A stretch of DNA of 64,000 nt, from the NCBI GenBank assembly GCA_002707985.1, contig PAOI01000022.1, positions 1-64,000 of the forward strand, read 5' to 3'. The notes under the pieces were generated by a model, which saw only the letters and a list, made by a program, of their open reading frames with translations, was not told the DNA's origin and did no database searches. Position 1 is the first letter of the stretch. Each line of letters begins with the position of its first letter. This DNA comes from Sphingomonas sp. GTDB taxonomy: Bacteria > Pseudomonadota > Alphaproteobacteria > Sphingomonadales > Sphingomonadaceae. Made by a program: the position numbers and the translations under genes. This document shows, piece after piece, positions 29,304 through 39,348 of this stretch.

Positions 29304-30521
29304 TCACATCGTCACGAGATCGTTGAGGTTGATGATCGGCAGCAGGATCGCCAGCACCATCATCAGCACCAGCCCGCCCATCACGAGCAGCACGAGCGGT
29401 TCGGCGAGCGCGACCAGCGTCGATACCTGCGCATCGAGTTCGCGCTCAAGCTCGCCCGAGGCTCGCGACAGTGCGGGCGCCAGCTTGCCGCTGGATTCGC
29501 CCGATGCGACGATCGCGGTGAGCATCGTCGGGAATACCCCCGATTCCTGCATCGCAGCGCGCAGGCTCATCCCTTCGCGCACGCGCATCGCAACGCCGAG
29601 CGTCTTTTCGCGGACATGGTGATTGGGCGTAACCGCGGCGGCCGCCTGAAGCGCCTCGACCAGAGGCACCGCGCTGCCAACAAGCGTCGCCAGGCTCCCG
29701 GCGAAGCGCGCGGCGTTGAGCTGGCGCGAGAAACGGCGCAGCGGTGATTTTTCATTGAACAGGCGGTGCAGTGTCAGCCGGTTCTTCGGCACACGCGACC
29801 AGCGTCCCAGGATCAGCGCAGCAACCGCAATCCCGAGCAACAACCATAGCCCGAAGGTCTGGAGAAACCAGCTGATCGCGATCAGCGCGCGCGTCAGGAA
29901 CGGCAGGTCCGCCCCCCGGCTGACGAACACCCGCACGATATCGGGCACGACATAGACGAGCAGCAGCACCATCATGCCGAACGACACCGTTGCGAGCAGC
30001 GCGGGATAGAGCAGCGCCAGTTGCAGCTTCTGTCCGTTCGCCTGACGATTCTCCACGAACTCGGCGAGATGCTCGAGCACGCTGGGCAATTTGCCCGACG
30101 CTTCACCGGCGGCAACCGAGGCGCGATAGAATTCGGGAAACGCCCTGGGATGCTGGCCGAGCGCCACTGCGAAACTGCGTCCGTCGAGGATCGCCGCGCG
30201 TACGTCGAGCAGCAGCGTGCTGACGGTAGCCTGTTCCGATTGCGTCGCGACGAGGCGCAGCGCCTCCTCGACCGAAATGTCCGATCCGACCAGCGTCGCG
30301 ATCTGTCGCGTCAGCGTCGCAAGATTGCGCGAACTGATCCCCCGGCCGCGCAGCGCAGGCAGCACGACGCCGCGCCCCCGTTGCGATGCGACCTCCACCG
30401 AAACTGGCAGCAACCCCTGTTCGCGTAGCGTCGCGCGCGCGGCGGCAGCACTGACGGCCTCGATCACGCCCTTTTTCGCTGCACCCGATTTATCGGCGGC
30501 ACGATAGGAATAGGCCGGCAT
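29304..30521 (-). CDS. gspF: Type II secretion system inner membrane platform protein GspF
   Basis: MPAYSYRAADKSGAAKKGVIEA...LATLTRQIATLVGSDISVEEAL...FPTMLTAIVASGESSGKLAPALSRAS; three TM segments. Confidence 0.95.
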   Translation of the reverse strand: MPAYSYRAADKSGAAKKGVIEAVSAAAARATLREQGLLPVSVEVASQRGRGVVLPALRGRGISSRNLATLTRQIATLVGSDISVEEALRLVATQSEQATVSTLLLDVRAAILDGRSFAVALGQHPRAFPEFYRASVAAGEASGKLPSVLEHLAEFVENRQANGQKLQLALLYPALLATVSFGMMVLLLVYVVPDIVRVFVSRGADLPFLTRALIAISWFLQTFGLWLLLGIAVAALILGRWSRVPKNRLTLHRLFNEKSPLRRFSRQLNAARFAGSLATLVGSAVPLVEALQAAAAVTPNHHVREKTLGVAMRVREGMSLRAAMQESGVFPTMLTAIVASGESSGKLAPALSRASGELERELDAQVSTLVALAEPLVLLVMGGLVLMMVLAILLPIINLNDLVTM

Positions 30522-30536
30522 CGAAGCTCCCGATTG

Positions 30537-31052
30537 TCAGCAGGTTCGGACATTCTCGAGCAGCACGGGATCGCAATGATCGCCATGCAGCACGGAAATA
30601 TCGCCGGTGGTCTCGAGCACGACGGCATGGACTCGCGAAAGATCGAGCGCGTTCGCCTCGCGCAGCTTTGCGATGATGTCGCTGCGGGCCACGCGCGATT
30701 TGCGCATGGCGGTTTCGTCAAACTCGCCATGTCGCATCAGCAGCAATGGCTCATTACCGAGCGCCTTTTCCGCAGTTTTCGAATAGCGCCGCAACCCGGC
30801 AAGCGACGCCTGCGCGCCGAGCAGCAGCACGATCGCAACCAGTGCCTGCGCAAAAGCGCTCCACCCGCTCGCCGTAGCTGCCGTAGCGAGCAGTGATCCG
30901 ACCGCCAGGGTCACGACGAAATCAAACGCCGTCATCTTGGAAAAAGCCCGCAGCCCGACGCATCGAACAACCAGAACGATCCACGTCAGAGCCAGAAGTG
31001 CAAGCAGAGCGCCGCGCAATACGGCATCGGGGAGTGGTGCAAGATCAAACAT
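30537..31052 (-). CDS. DUF421 (YetF-like) membrane protein
   Basis: MFDLAPLPDAVLRGALLALLALTWIVLVVRCVGLRAFSKMTAFDFVVTLAVGSLLATAAT; LLLMRHGEFDETAMRKSRVARSDIIAKLREANALDLSRVHAVVLETTGDISV. Confidence 0.83.
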   Translation of the reverse strand: MFDLAPLPDAVLRGALLALLALTWIVLVVRCVGLRAFSKMTAFDFVVTLAVGSLLATAATASGWSAFAQALVAIVLLLGAQASLAGLRRYSKTAEKALGNEPLLLMRHGEFDETAMRKSRVARSDIIAKLREANALDLSRVHAVVLETTGDISVLHGDHCDPVLLENVRTC

Positions 31053-31110
31053 ATAGCGGTTATGCACGCTTTCGTGAGGGCAATGAACCGGGGAGATGGC
31101 ACGCCATCTG

Positions 31111-32607
31111 CTACCCCTCGTCCCGGACGACGCGGGCGATCTCTTCGACCGTCGTCGTGCCGTCCCGGACCTTTGCGATGCCATCGTCGAGAAGGCTGGG
31201 GTTGTTCGCGCGGGCGTGGCGTTCGAGTTCGGCTTCGGATGCGCCGTCATGGATCATCGACTGGAATGTATCGTCGACGGCGATGACTTCGTAGATGCCC
31301 GCGCGGCCACGATAGCCTTCGCCATGGCACTGGTCGCAGCCGACGGCGCGCCACAGCTTCTTGCCCGGTTTGATCGCCCCGCCGAGCAGCACTGCATCGG
31401 CTTCGGTCGCTTCATCCTTGCGGCGGCATTCGGGGCAGAGGCGGCGGACGAGCCGCTGGGCGCAGAGACCCACCACCATCGGCGCGAGCAGATAGCGCTC
31501 GACACCCATGTCGATCAGGCGGGTGACCGATCCCACCGCACTGTTGGTGTGCAGCGTCGACAGGACGAAATGGCCGGTCATCGCTGATCGCACCGCGACC
31601 TGCGCGGTTTCATGGTCGCGGATTTCGCCGACCATGATCACATCGGGGTCCTGACGCAGGATCGCGCGCAGGCCGCGCGCGAACGTCATGTCGGTGCGCG
31701 GATTGACCTGCGTCTGGGCGACGCCGGCGAGCTCATATTCGATCGGGTCCTCGACCGTCATCACATTGCGCTTGCGGTCGTTCAGCCGGGTGAGCGCAGT
31801 GTAGAGCGTGGTCGTCTTGCCCGAGCCGGTGGGTCCGGTGACGAGCAATATGCCGTGCGGGCGCTCGAGCAGGCGACCGAAGACCTCGCGGTCACGCTCG
31901 CTCATGCCCAGGCCGCCGAGTTCGAGCTTCATGCTGCCGCGTTCGAGCAGGCGCAGGACCACACGTTCGCCATGCTGGGTCGGGATGGTGGAGACACGCG
32001 CATCGACATCGTGACCGCCGATGCGCAGCGTGACACGGCCATCCTGAGGCACGCGCTTTTCCGCGATATCGAGCTTCGCCATCACCTTGATCCGGCTGAC
32101 CAGCAACGGCGCGAGCGCGCGCGGGGGCTCGATCATGTCGCGCAGCACGCCATCAACGCGAAAGCGGACGACGAGGCGCTTTTCCTGCGTTTCGATATGG
32201 ACGTCCGACGCGCCTTCCTTGATCGCTTCGAGCAGCAGCGCATTGATCAGGCGGATGACCGGCGCATCGTCGCGCGTGTCGAGCAGATCGTCGACGGCCG
32301 CAGCGCTGTCGGCGAGCGCGGCAAGGTCCATATCGCCCAGATCGATATCCGAAGACGCGCCGCCCACGCCCGAAAAGGCAGCGGCAAGCGCGGTGGCGAA
32401 GACGTCTTCTTCCACCGCGACGAACCGCGCATCGGGCGCGACCCGCTGCACTTCGAGCAGCGCATCGAGCGATGCGTCGCGCCGATGCACGCATTCGGTG
32501 CCGCCGTCAGCGCCGGGGCGCAGCAGCACCCCCTGTCGGCGCGCAAAGCCATAAGGGAGCGTGGGCGGTGCGAAGTCATCGCCGGAAAGGGCAAGTGTTT
32601 CGTTCAT
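31111..32607 (-). CDS. gspE: Type II secretion system ATPase GspE
   Basis: ASDVHIETQEKRLVVRFRVDGVL...GPTGSGKTTTLYTALTRLN...EDPIEYELAGVAQTQVNPRTDMTFARGLRAILRQDPDVIMVGEIRDHETAQ...CPECRRK. Confidence 0.97.
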   Translation of the reverse strand: MNETLALSGDDFAPPTLPYGFARRQGVLLRPGADGGTECVHRRDASLDALLEVQRVAPDARFVAVEEDVFATALAAAFSGVGGASSDIDLGDMDLAALADSAAAVDDLLDTRDDAPVIRLINALLLEAIKEGASDVHIETQEKRLVVRFRVDGVLRDMIEPPRALAPLLVSRIKVMAKLDIAEKRVPQDGRVTLRIGGHDVDARVSTIPTQHGERVVLRLLERGSMKLELGGLGMSERDREVFGRLLERPHGILLVTGPTGSGKTTTLYTALTRLNDRKRNVMTVEDPIEYELAGVAQTQVNPRTDMTFARGLRAILRQDPDVIMVGEIRDHETAQVAVRSAMTGHFVLSTLHTNSAVGSVTRLIDMGVERYLLAPMVVGLCAQRLVRRLCPECRRKDEATEADAVLLGGAIKPGKKLWRAVGCDQCHGEGYRGRAGIYEVIAVDDTFQSMIHDGASEAELERHARANNPSLLDDGIAKVRDGTTTVEEIARVVRDEG

Positions 32608-33098
32608 TGCGCGAAATCCGCCGTGACGCTGACCTGCCCCGGCGCGGCGCCGCGCTTCATGTCCAGGCGAGTGAGGTTGAGGCTGCTGGTGGACGCAAGA
32701 TCGGCGATCCATGCAAGGACATTGTCGTACTTCGCCTGCGCGATTTCGACGCGGATGCCTTGCTCCGCCTCGCTGATCGCAGCGTCGATGCCGAAACGCT
32801 GCGCCGAGGCCGTCAGGATATCGCTTGCCGGGCCGCTCTGCATCGCGGGCGGCGGCGTGGCGGAAAGCGACCCGGCAGCGCGGATGCGCGCATTGAGTGT
32901 TTCATAGGTGCGGATCTGCTGCAGAGCATCGGCACGCGCCGCCTGCAGCGGCTTTACCACGCCATAGATCAGGATCAGCGCGGCGAGGAACAGGCCAAGC
33001 CCGCCGACCATCCAGCGCTCGCGGTTGCTGAGCCCTTCCCACCACGCGCCGATGCGCGCGAACATGGGTTCGATTACGGAGATGCGGACACGGCTCAT
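32604..33098 (-). CDS. gspM: Type II secretion system protein GspM
   Basis: WWEGLSNRERWMVGGLGLFLAALILIYGVVKPL; gsp order E-M-L with overlapping stops/starts. Confidence 0.85.
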   Translation of the reverse strand: MSRVRISVIEPMFARIGAWWEGLSNRERWMVGGLGLFLAALILIYGVVKPLQAARADALQQIRTYETLNARIRAAGSLSATPPPAMQSGPASDILTASAQRFGIDAAISEAEQGIRVEIAQAKYDNVLAWIADLASTSSLNLTRLDMKRGAAPGQVSVTADFAQ

Positions 33099-34195
33099 GC
33101 GGCGCTCGCCGTAATGCGGAGCGTGCCGTCGGTCGCCTGCGCGACAGTGGCCGCTATACCGGCGGCACGAAGCGCGGTTTCGACGCGTGCAGCCATCCCC
33201 GCTTCGGCAGGAGCGAAATCCATCGTCAGCGTATCCGCCTGAAATGCCAGCGCCTGCATGGTAAGTCCGCCGCCGATCGACGCCAGCGCACCGGAAATGC
33301 GCGAGAGCATCGGCAGGAACGGTTGGGGCACGCCGCCCGAAGCAGCGACCGGCAACATATCGGCGACCGAACCGGCCACGTCATCGCCCAGCGCCGCGCC
33401 CGGTGCGAGTTGCGCCACCAGCGCGCGCGTTTCGGCTTCGCGGCGGTCGGCAATCACATGGAGCATCACCGTATCGCCGATCGCGATCAAGACATGCGCC
33501 GCCACACCGATCGCGAGGATGATCGCCGCGCGACGCCAGAAACGGCTCCCTGCCCCGCCGCGCGCAAATGCGCCCTGCCGCAGATCGAGCGCGGGTCTGG
33601 CAAGCTGCGCGACCATCGTTTCGCGGTCGAACATGCCTTCCCTTGCAGGCTGCATCGCCTCGGGAAACGGTTCCCCGCTATGGACGATCGCGGGACGACC
33701 GGCGGCTTCCCAGGCAGCACCAAGCAGCCCTTCAGGGCAGGCAAAGCCGCCTTCATCGGTACGCACCACCGCGCGACCGCCATCGATATCGACCCACCAT
33801 TCGCCCGGCGACACCGGCGGCAGCGCAAGTGCGTCGGGCACCATCGCGGCGTGGCCAAGGCCATGTTCGTTCGCGATGGCGACCCAGCGTTCCATCACCT
33901 CACGGCGCACGACACCGACCAGATAGCGTTTGTCGCCGACCGATTCGCCGAGAGCGAGATGCACCTTGTCGATCGGATCGGCGATTCGGTCCTCGATCGC
34001 AAAGGGCAGCGCCTCGCGCCGTTTTGCCGGGGAAGCAAGCGGCAGATCGACCGCGAGCATTCGCACTGATTCGGCAGGCACAAGCAAGGTTGCAGGCCCC
34101 TCCGGCTCGACTATGCTGGGCACGCCGCCGGCAAGGCTCCACACGCCGTCGGCACGATCCGGCACCGCCGAAACCGCTTCGTCGGATGTCATCAT
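33095..34195 (-). CDS. gspL: Type II secretion system protein GspL
   Basis: VPAESVRMLAVDLPLASPAKRREALPFAIEDRIADPIDKVHLALGE...; C-term periplasmic TMDFAPAEAGMAARVETALRAAG. Confidence 0.85.
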   Translation of the reverse strand: MMTSDEAVSAVPDRADGVWSLAGGVPSIVEPEGPATLLVPAESVRMLAVDLPLASPAKRREALPFAIEDRIADPIDKVHLALGESVGDKRYLVGVVRREVMERWVAIANEHGLGHAAMVPDALALPPVSPGEWWVDIDGGRAVVRTDEGGFACPEGLLGAAWEAAGRPAIVHSGEPFPEAMQPAREGMFDRETMVAQLARPALDLRQGAFARGGAGSRFWRRAAIILAIGVAAHVLIAIGDTVMLHVIADRREAETRALVAQLAPGAALGDDVAGSVADMLPVAASGGVPQPFLPMLSRISGALASIGGGLTMQALAFQADTLTMDFAPAEAGMAARVETALRAAGIAATVAQATDGTLRITASAA

Positions 34196-34225
34196 ATTTT
34201 CATCGACCGAACGCATGGGACAGCG

Positions 34226-34699
34226 ATGCGCATAGTTTTCCAACAATTTTGTGACAGCCTGACAGCCGCACGCACTGTCCGCAAGGATTCGCCGTCGGGG
34301 GAAGACGGACTGACGCTCGTCGAAATGCTGGTCGTGCTGGTGATCATCGCGATCGTCGGCAGCATGATCGCGATGAATGTCATCGACCGTCCGGATCAGG
34401 CGCGCATCACCACGACCAAAACCAATATGAGCACGGTGTCGGCCGCGCTGAAGATGTACCGGATCGACAACGGCATGCTCCCGACCACGCAACAGGGACT
34501 GCAGGCGCTGGTCGAAAAGCCGTCGACGCCGCCGGTCCCTTCCGCATGGGCGGATGGCGGCTATCTTTCCTCCCCTGCGCTCGACGGGTGGGAACGCCCC
34601 TTTGTCTATACCAATGAAGGATCGCGGTTCACGCTCAAGTCGCTCGGTCGCGACGGCAAGCCCGGTGGCGAAGGCGTCGATGCCGATATCGAAGGCTGA
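34226..34699 (+). CDS. gspG: Type II secretion system major pseudopilin GspG
   Basis: EDGLTLVEMLVVLVIIAIVGSMIAMNVIDRPDQARITTTKTNMSTVSAALKMYRIDNGMLPTTQQGLQALVEKP...LDGWERPFVYTNEG. Confidence 0.96.
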   Translation: MRIVFQQFCDSLTAARTVRKDSPSGEDGLTLVEMLVVLVIIAIVGSMIAMNVIDRPDQARITTTKTNMSTVSAALKMYRIDNGMLPTTQQGLQALVEKPSTPPVPSAWADGGYLSSPALDGWERPFVYTNEGSRFTLKSLGRDGKPGGEGVDADIEG

Positions 34700-34821
34700 T
34701 CCCGCGCCGCTTTCCAAAGCTGAACGAACGCCGTTGATCCGGTTCATTGACGGTCCATATCGCGCCCGGCATCCCATGTTTCGGCGCCACAATATTGCGG
34801 TACGGATGGGGGATTATAGGG

Positions 34822-35190
34822 ATGACGAAAGCGTTTTTCGGCTGTGCGGTCGCAACGGCACTCGCCGCGTTTGCCGCGCCTTCCGCAGCCTTTGCGCAGG
34901 ACAGCTATAATCGTGAGGTGGTCATCGAAAATGCCGGCAATTCGGCGATCTACTTCATCTATTTCTCGCACAGCGACGACGACCACTGGGGCGACGACCG
35001 GCTGGGCGAGGAGGAAGTCGTCGAAGCCGGTGCGACGCGTCTGTTCGACTTCAATGACGGCAGCGGCGAATGCGTGTTCGACGTCCAGGCCACATTCGAG
35101 AATGGCGAAACCGTCGAACTCTATGAAGTCAATGTGTGCGGCGTATCGACCCTCGACGCAAACGAACAGCGTATGTGGATCGAGGAATAG
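34822..35190 (+). CDS. Small exported protein of unknown function between gspG and gspH
   Basis: Signal peptide MTKAFFGCAVATALAAFAAPSAAFAQ; acidic mature part with two Cys (GECVFD, VNVCGV). Confidence 0.72.
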   Translation: MTKAFFGCAVATALAAFAAPSAAFAQDSYNREVVIENAGNSAIYFIYFSHSDDDHWGDDRLGEEEVVEAGATRLFDFNDGSGECVFDVQATFENGETVELYEVNVCGVSTLDANEQRMWIEE

Positions 35191-35266
35191 TCGCTTCATC
35201 GGCGCGCGCGAGCCCCTGACGCGCTCCGGCCAACTGCCAGCATTAGCCGATGTCCGCGACGTAGCA

Positions 35267-35719
35267 GTGCATGAACGCGGACTGACTCTGATCGAAATGC
35301 TGATCGTCCTGGCGATCATCGGCGTTGCCGCAGGTGCCGTGTCGCTGGGGATCGGCAGCGTAACGCGCGCGCCCAATGTCGAAACCGAAGCGCGGCGGCT
35401 GGCAACGCAGCTTCAGGCGGCGGCCGACGATGCGATGCTGGGCGATCACATGATCGCCTTCACCGTCGAAAAACACGGCTATGGCTTTGCCGACTACGGC
35501 TCGGACGGGCTGGTCGCGCGCACCGGAGAAGCGTTCGGGTTTCACCGACTGCCCGGTGGGATCGTGATGACACTGAACGTCAAACCGCCGGTCGTGCTGG
35601 GTGTCGACGGCGCGGGACAACCGCTGCTCGCCACGATCGAAAGCGGCGACCAGCGCTGGAGAGTGACGTTCGACGGCCTGACCGCGAGCGCGATACCTGC
35701 GACGGCATCCGGATCATGA
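35267..35719 (+). CDS. gspH: Type II secretion system pseudopilin GspH (start uncertain, GTG proposed)
   Basis: VHERGLTLIEMLIVLAIIGVAAGAVSLGIG prepilin motif; located G-(x)-H-I-C-D. Confidence 0.85.
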   Translation: MHERGLTLIEMLIVLAIIGVAAGAVSLGIGSVTRAPNVETEARRLATQLQAAADDAMLGDHMIAFTVEKHGYGFADYGSDGLVARTGEAFGFHRLPGGIVMTLNVKPPVVLGVDGAGQPLLATIESGDQRWRVTFDGLTASAIPATASGS

Positions 35720-36078
35720 GCACGGGCGCCGTACAATCCGGCTTTTCGCTGATCGAGGCGCTGGTCGCGCTGTCGGTGCTGGCGATTGCCGCCGTGGGGC
35801 TGACGCGAACGGTGGAATCACACATCGATTCGACGCGCGCGCTGGAACGGCGGGCCACCGCGATGTGGGTTGCCGAAAACCGGCTGGCCGAACTGTCGCT
35901 CGGCGCGCGCGGGATGCCGGAGCAAGTCGAGATGCTCAACCAGCAATGGCTGGTGACCGCGAAACGCGAACCCACCGACGATCGCGCAATCGAACGCGTG
36001 CGGATAGCGGTGCGTGCTCCCGGCGAAGAAGCGCCACTTGCAACGCTCGATGGCTTCGTTGAAGCAGAGCGTCGATGA
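35716..36078 (+). CDS. gspI: Type II secretion system pseudopilin GspI
   Basis: QSGFSLIEALVALSVLAIAAVGLTRTVESH...WVAENRLAEL...NQQWLVTAKREPT. Confidence 0.92.
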   Translation: MSTGAVQSGFSLIEALVALSVLAIAAVGLTRTVESHIDSTRALERRATAMWVAENRLAELSLGARGMPEQVEMLNQQWLVTAKREPTDDRAIERVRIAVRAPGEEAPLATLDGFVEAERR

Positions 36079-36839
36079 GTCCGCGAATCGCCCTTTCCCC
36101 GCGTCAGGCGCGTACGACACTCGATCTGCTGACCGGTGCGGTCGTCATTTCGGTCGCCTTTGCGCTGGCCGGTCTGACCTGGCGGATTGCCGGACATGCC
36201 GGCACCGGCGCGATCACGGTTCCGGCAGGCACGCCTGCTCCGGCAACCGACATTGCGCCTGCACTCGCTCTGGCACCGTTCGGCACGGCAAGCGTAGAGG
36301 CGATGCAACGCACGTCGCTGCCGCTCGAGCTGAAGGGCGTGGTTTCGGCCGTCCCGGCGTCGCTCTCGACTGCCTTCATCTCTGTCGAAGGCGGGCCGGT
36401 GGAGAGTTTCGGTGTGGGCGCGAGCATCAGCGGCGGCACGATCCGCAGCATTCTGCGCGACCGGGTGGTGATCGAAAATGGCGGACGCATCGAGGCGCTA
36501 ACCTTCCCCGATCCGACGCTTTCGCCCGAACAGCGTCAGGCACAGGGCGCGCCGCAGGAGCCCCAAGGCGGAGCTGCAGCCGCGCCCGCGCAGCCCGCAA
36601 GCGCAGCCAGCCTGTTGCAGCGTTTCGATGCCACTCCGGGAGCGGACGGCTTGCATATCGGCGACAGCCCGCCCCCGGGGCTGATGCCCGGCGATGTCAT
36701 CGAATCGATCAACGGCGCCGCGCTCAACGATCCGGCATCGGCCGCTGCTGCCATTCAGGCGGCACAGGCAAATGGTAACGCAAGCGTCACAGTGATCCGC
36801 CAGGGTAACCGGCTGACCGTCACCATGCCTCTCCGCTAG
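36075..36839 (+). CDS. gspC: Type II secretion system protein GspC (C-terminal PDZ-like)
   Basis: Single TM N-term; LPLELKGVVSAVPASLSTAFISVEGG (HR domain); GDSPPPGLMPGDVIESINGAALND PDZ. Confidence 0.87.
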   Translation: MSPRIALSPRQARTTLDLLTGAVVISVAFALAGLTWRIAGHAGTGAITVPAGTPAPATDIAPALALAPFGTASVEAMQRTSLPLELKGVVSAVPASLSTAFISVEGGPVESFGVGASISGGTIRSILRDRVVIENGGRIEALTFPDPTLSPEQRQAQGAPQEPQGGAAAAPAQPASAASLLQRFDATPGADGLHIGDSPPPGLMPGDVIESINGAALNDPASAAAAIQAAQANGNASVTVIRQGNRLTVTMPLR

Positions 36840-36850
36840 GGATATCTTTC

Positions 36851-38911
36851 GTGCATTCGATCCGCATTTCCACGCATTTCCTGGCGGTCATTGGCATGTT
36901 GCTGACGCCGCCCGCAACGGTGATGGCACAAACCGTGCCGGTTCAGGATGCCGCGGATATCGTGATCAACATGCGCGGCGTGGAAATCGCCGATGTCGCC
37001 GAACAGATTTCGCGGATCACCGGTCGGACCCTGATCCTCGATCCCGCCGTGAAAGGCGTGGTCACCGTCACGTCCGCCCAGCCGCTGACGCGAGAAGGCG
37101 TGTGGGAGCTGTTTCAGTCGGTGCTGCGCGCCAACGGCTTTGCGGCTGTGCGCTCAGGCCGTTCATGGCGGATCGTGCCGCAGGCGAGCGCCGTTCGCGA
37201 CGGCGGCACCCCGACCCGCAGCACTGCCGGGCAGGAACTGACGACGCGGATGATCCGCCTGTCGAACGTGCCCGCCGGGGAGGCTGCGCGGGTCGTCCGG
37301 CCGCTGGTCGCCAATTTCGGCAGCGTCGAACCGCTGACCAGTCCCAATGCCATCGTCGTTACCGACTATGCCGACAATGTGCGCCGCATCGAAGCCATCG
37401 TCCGCCAGCTCGACGGCGATGGCGGATCGAGTTTCGCCACGATCACTCTGCGCCATGGCAATGCGGCGCAAGTAGCTGAATCGCTGCAGAATGTGATGGG
37501 CGGCGGCAACGGAGAGCAGACGGTGGGCGCCACCCGGATTGCCGCCGACACGCGCAGCAACGTCGTGATCGTGCGCGGTACTCCCGCCGCTGTGGCGGAG
37601 GCACGCCGGATCGCCGCTTCGCTCGACGAACCCGGTGGCGCCACTCCGATAACCCGCGTTTTCCGCCTTTCCTATGCCGATGCCGAAAGCGTGACGGAAG
37701 TGCTGCGCGGCACGCTGGGAGTCGAATCCGAAGCGACCAATCCGGTGGCGCGCAGCCTGTCGGGCAATGGCTCGACACGGATCAGCCCGACGCGCGCGCT
37801 CTCCAACCTTACTTCGGCCGGCAGCGCCGATGCCAACGACATGGATGCCGCCTCGCAAGCCGCTTCCGGCCAGATTTCCGCGACGCGCGCCGAAACGCCC
37901 GCCGGCTTTTCAACGCCCGACGTGACCGTGCAGCCCGCGCCGGACATCAACGCCATCGTCGTGCGCGGGACACCCGCGATGATGGCCACTATCGAGGAAT
38001 TGCTGGCCGAGCTCGATGTGCGTCGCCCGCAGGTGCTGATCGAAGCGGCGATTGCCGAAATCACCGGCGACGATGCGGAATCGCTGGCGGTGCAGCTGGG
38101 CACGAGCGGCGCGGTGCTCGACGATATCGAGGGGGCGGGAACCTCATTCAGCACGCCCGGCCCGTCGCTGGGCACGATCCTGACGCTGCTGGGCGTGCCC
38201 GCCGGCCGCCTTTTGGGCGACGGCTTTAGCGGCAATGTGGCGATCGGCGACGATTTCTCGATCCTGGTTCAGGCACTGGCGACCTCGACGCGCGCCAATC
38301 TGCTTTCCACGCCGCAGATCACGGTGGTCGACAATGGCATGGGCGAATTCGTCGCGGCACAGGAAGTGCCGTTCGTAACCGGATCGATCCTGACCAGCGA
38401 TTCCGGCGCGACGCCGTATACCACGATCGAACGCAAGGATGTCGGCATCACATTGCGCGTGCTGCCCCGGATCAACGCGGGCGACACGATCCGGCTCGAC
38501 GTGACGCAGGAAGCCTCATCAATCTCTCCCGTACAACTGAGCAGCGCCTCCGACATCATCACCAACAAGCGATCGGTGACGACGACGGTGCTGGCCGACA
38601 ATGGCAGCACGATCGTGCTCGGCGGCCTGACGTCCGACAATTATCAGCAGGTGATTTCAGCGGTCCCCATCCTGGGCCAGATCCCGATCATCGGCGAGCT
38701 TTTTCGATCGCGACAGGAAAGCCACGACAAACGGACGCTGTTCATTTTCCTGAAGCCCACCATCTTGCGCACTGGCGAGGATGCTTTGGCAGCGGCGGCG
38801 GATCGCTATGCCCGGCTGCGCGCTGAAGAGCAGGAAAATCGGGAGCATCATTCGATGCTGCTGCGCCCGCCCGCCCCGCGGCTGACGGTCGAAATCGACG
38901 GGATTTACTGA
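36851..38911 (+). CDS. gspD: Type II secretion system secretin GspD
   Basis: INMRGVEIADVAEQISRITGRTLILDPAVKGVVTVTSAQPLT...RPQVLIEAAIAEITGD...LLSTPQITVVDNGMGEFVAAQEVPFVTGS...TVLADNGSTIVLGGLTSDN. Confidence 0.97.
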   Translation: MHSIRISTHFLAVIGMLLTPPATVMAQTVPVQDAADIVINMRGVEIADVAEQISRITGRTLILDPAVKGVVTVTSAQPLTREGVWELFQSVLRANGFAAVRSGRSWRIVPQASAVRDGGTPTRSTAGQELTTRMIRLSNVPAGEAARVVRPLVANFGSVEPLTSPNAIVVTDYADNVRRIEAIVRQLDGDGGSSFATITLRHGNAAQVAESLQNVMGGGNGEQTVGATRIAADTRSNVVIVRGTPAAVAEARRIAASLDEPGGATPITRVFRLSYADAESVTEVLRGTLGVESEATNPVARSLSGNGSTRISPTRALSNLTSAGSADANDMDAASQAASGQISATRAETPAGFSTPDVTVQPAPDINAIVVRGTPAMMATIEELLAELDVRRPQVLIEAAIAEITGDDAESLAVQLGTSGAVLDDIEGAGTSFSTPGPSLGTILTLLGVPAGRLLGDGFSGNVAIGDDFSILVQALATSTRANLLSTPQITVVDNGMGEFVAAQEVPFVTGSILTSDSGATPYTTIERKDVGITLRVLPRINAGDTIRLDVTQEASSISPVQLSSASDIITNKRSVTTTVLADNGSTIVLGGLTSDNYQQVISAVPILGQIPIIGELFRSRQESHDKRTLFIFLKPTILRTGEDALAAAADRYARLRAEEQENREHHSMLLRPPAPRLTVEIDGIY

Positions 38912-39348
38912 GGCGGGTCTTCGGCTTGCGATACGTCGTCAGTGGCGATCGCGACGCGAATCTGCCGCCCGCCGCGTGTGAACGATGCCGCATCGATCGC
39001 GAGCGCGTCGAGCCGCCAGCCATCGACGCTTTCGCCAATCCCTATCGTACGGCTCGATCCGTCGGCCAGCCGCACCAGCGCGACCGCCCCATCGCCCAAC
39101 CGTCCGACAATGCCGATCAGATCGGGCGCGTCGGCAGGAAGCGCGTCATCCCCCGCCGCCTGCACGAACAGGCGCCGCGAATAAGCGGTGGCGATCGCGG
39201 GCGGAGGTTCGATCGCCAGCGGGCCAGTCGGCGCCGGGTCGGCGCTCGTCGGCACAGCGCGGCCGCCGGCAAGCATAAACGGCGCGGCGAAGGCCAACAG
39301 GATTACGCACGCCAGCGCGAACAGCAGGCGGCGTTCGATCACTGCCAT
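38905..39348 (-). CDS. Secretion/pilus accessory protein (GspC/PilP-like position), function unclear
   Basis: N-terminal TM; DLIGIVGRLGDGAVALVRLADGSSRTIGIGESVDGWRLDALAIDAASF (GspC/PilP HR-like pattern). Confidence 0.6.
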   Translation of the reverse strand: MAVIERRLLFALACVILLAFAAPFMLAGGRAVPTSADPAPTGPLAIEPPPAIATAYSRRLFVQAAGDDALPADAPDLIGIVGRLGDGAVALVRLADGSSRTIGIGESVDGWRLDALAIDAASFTRGGRQIRVAIATDDVSQAEDPPQ

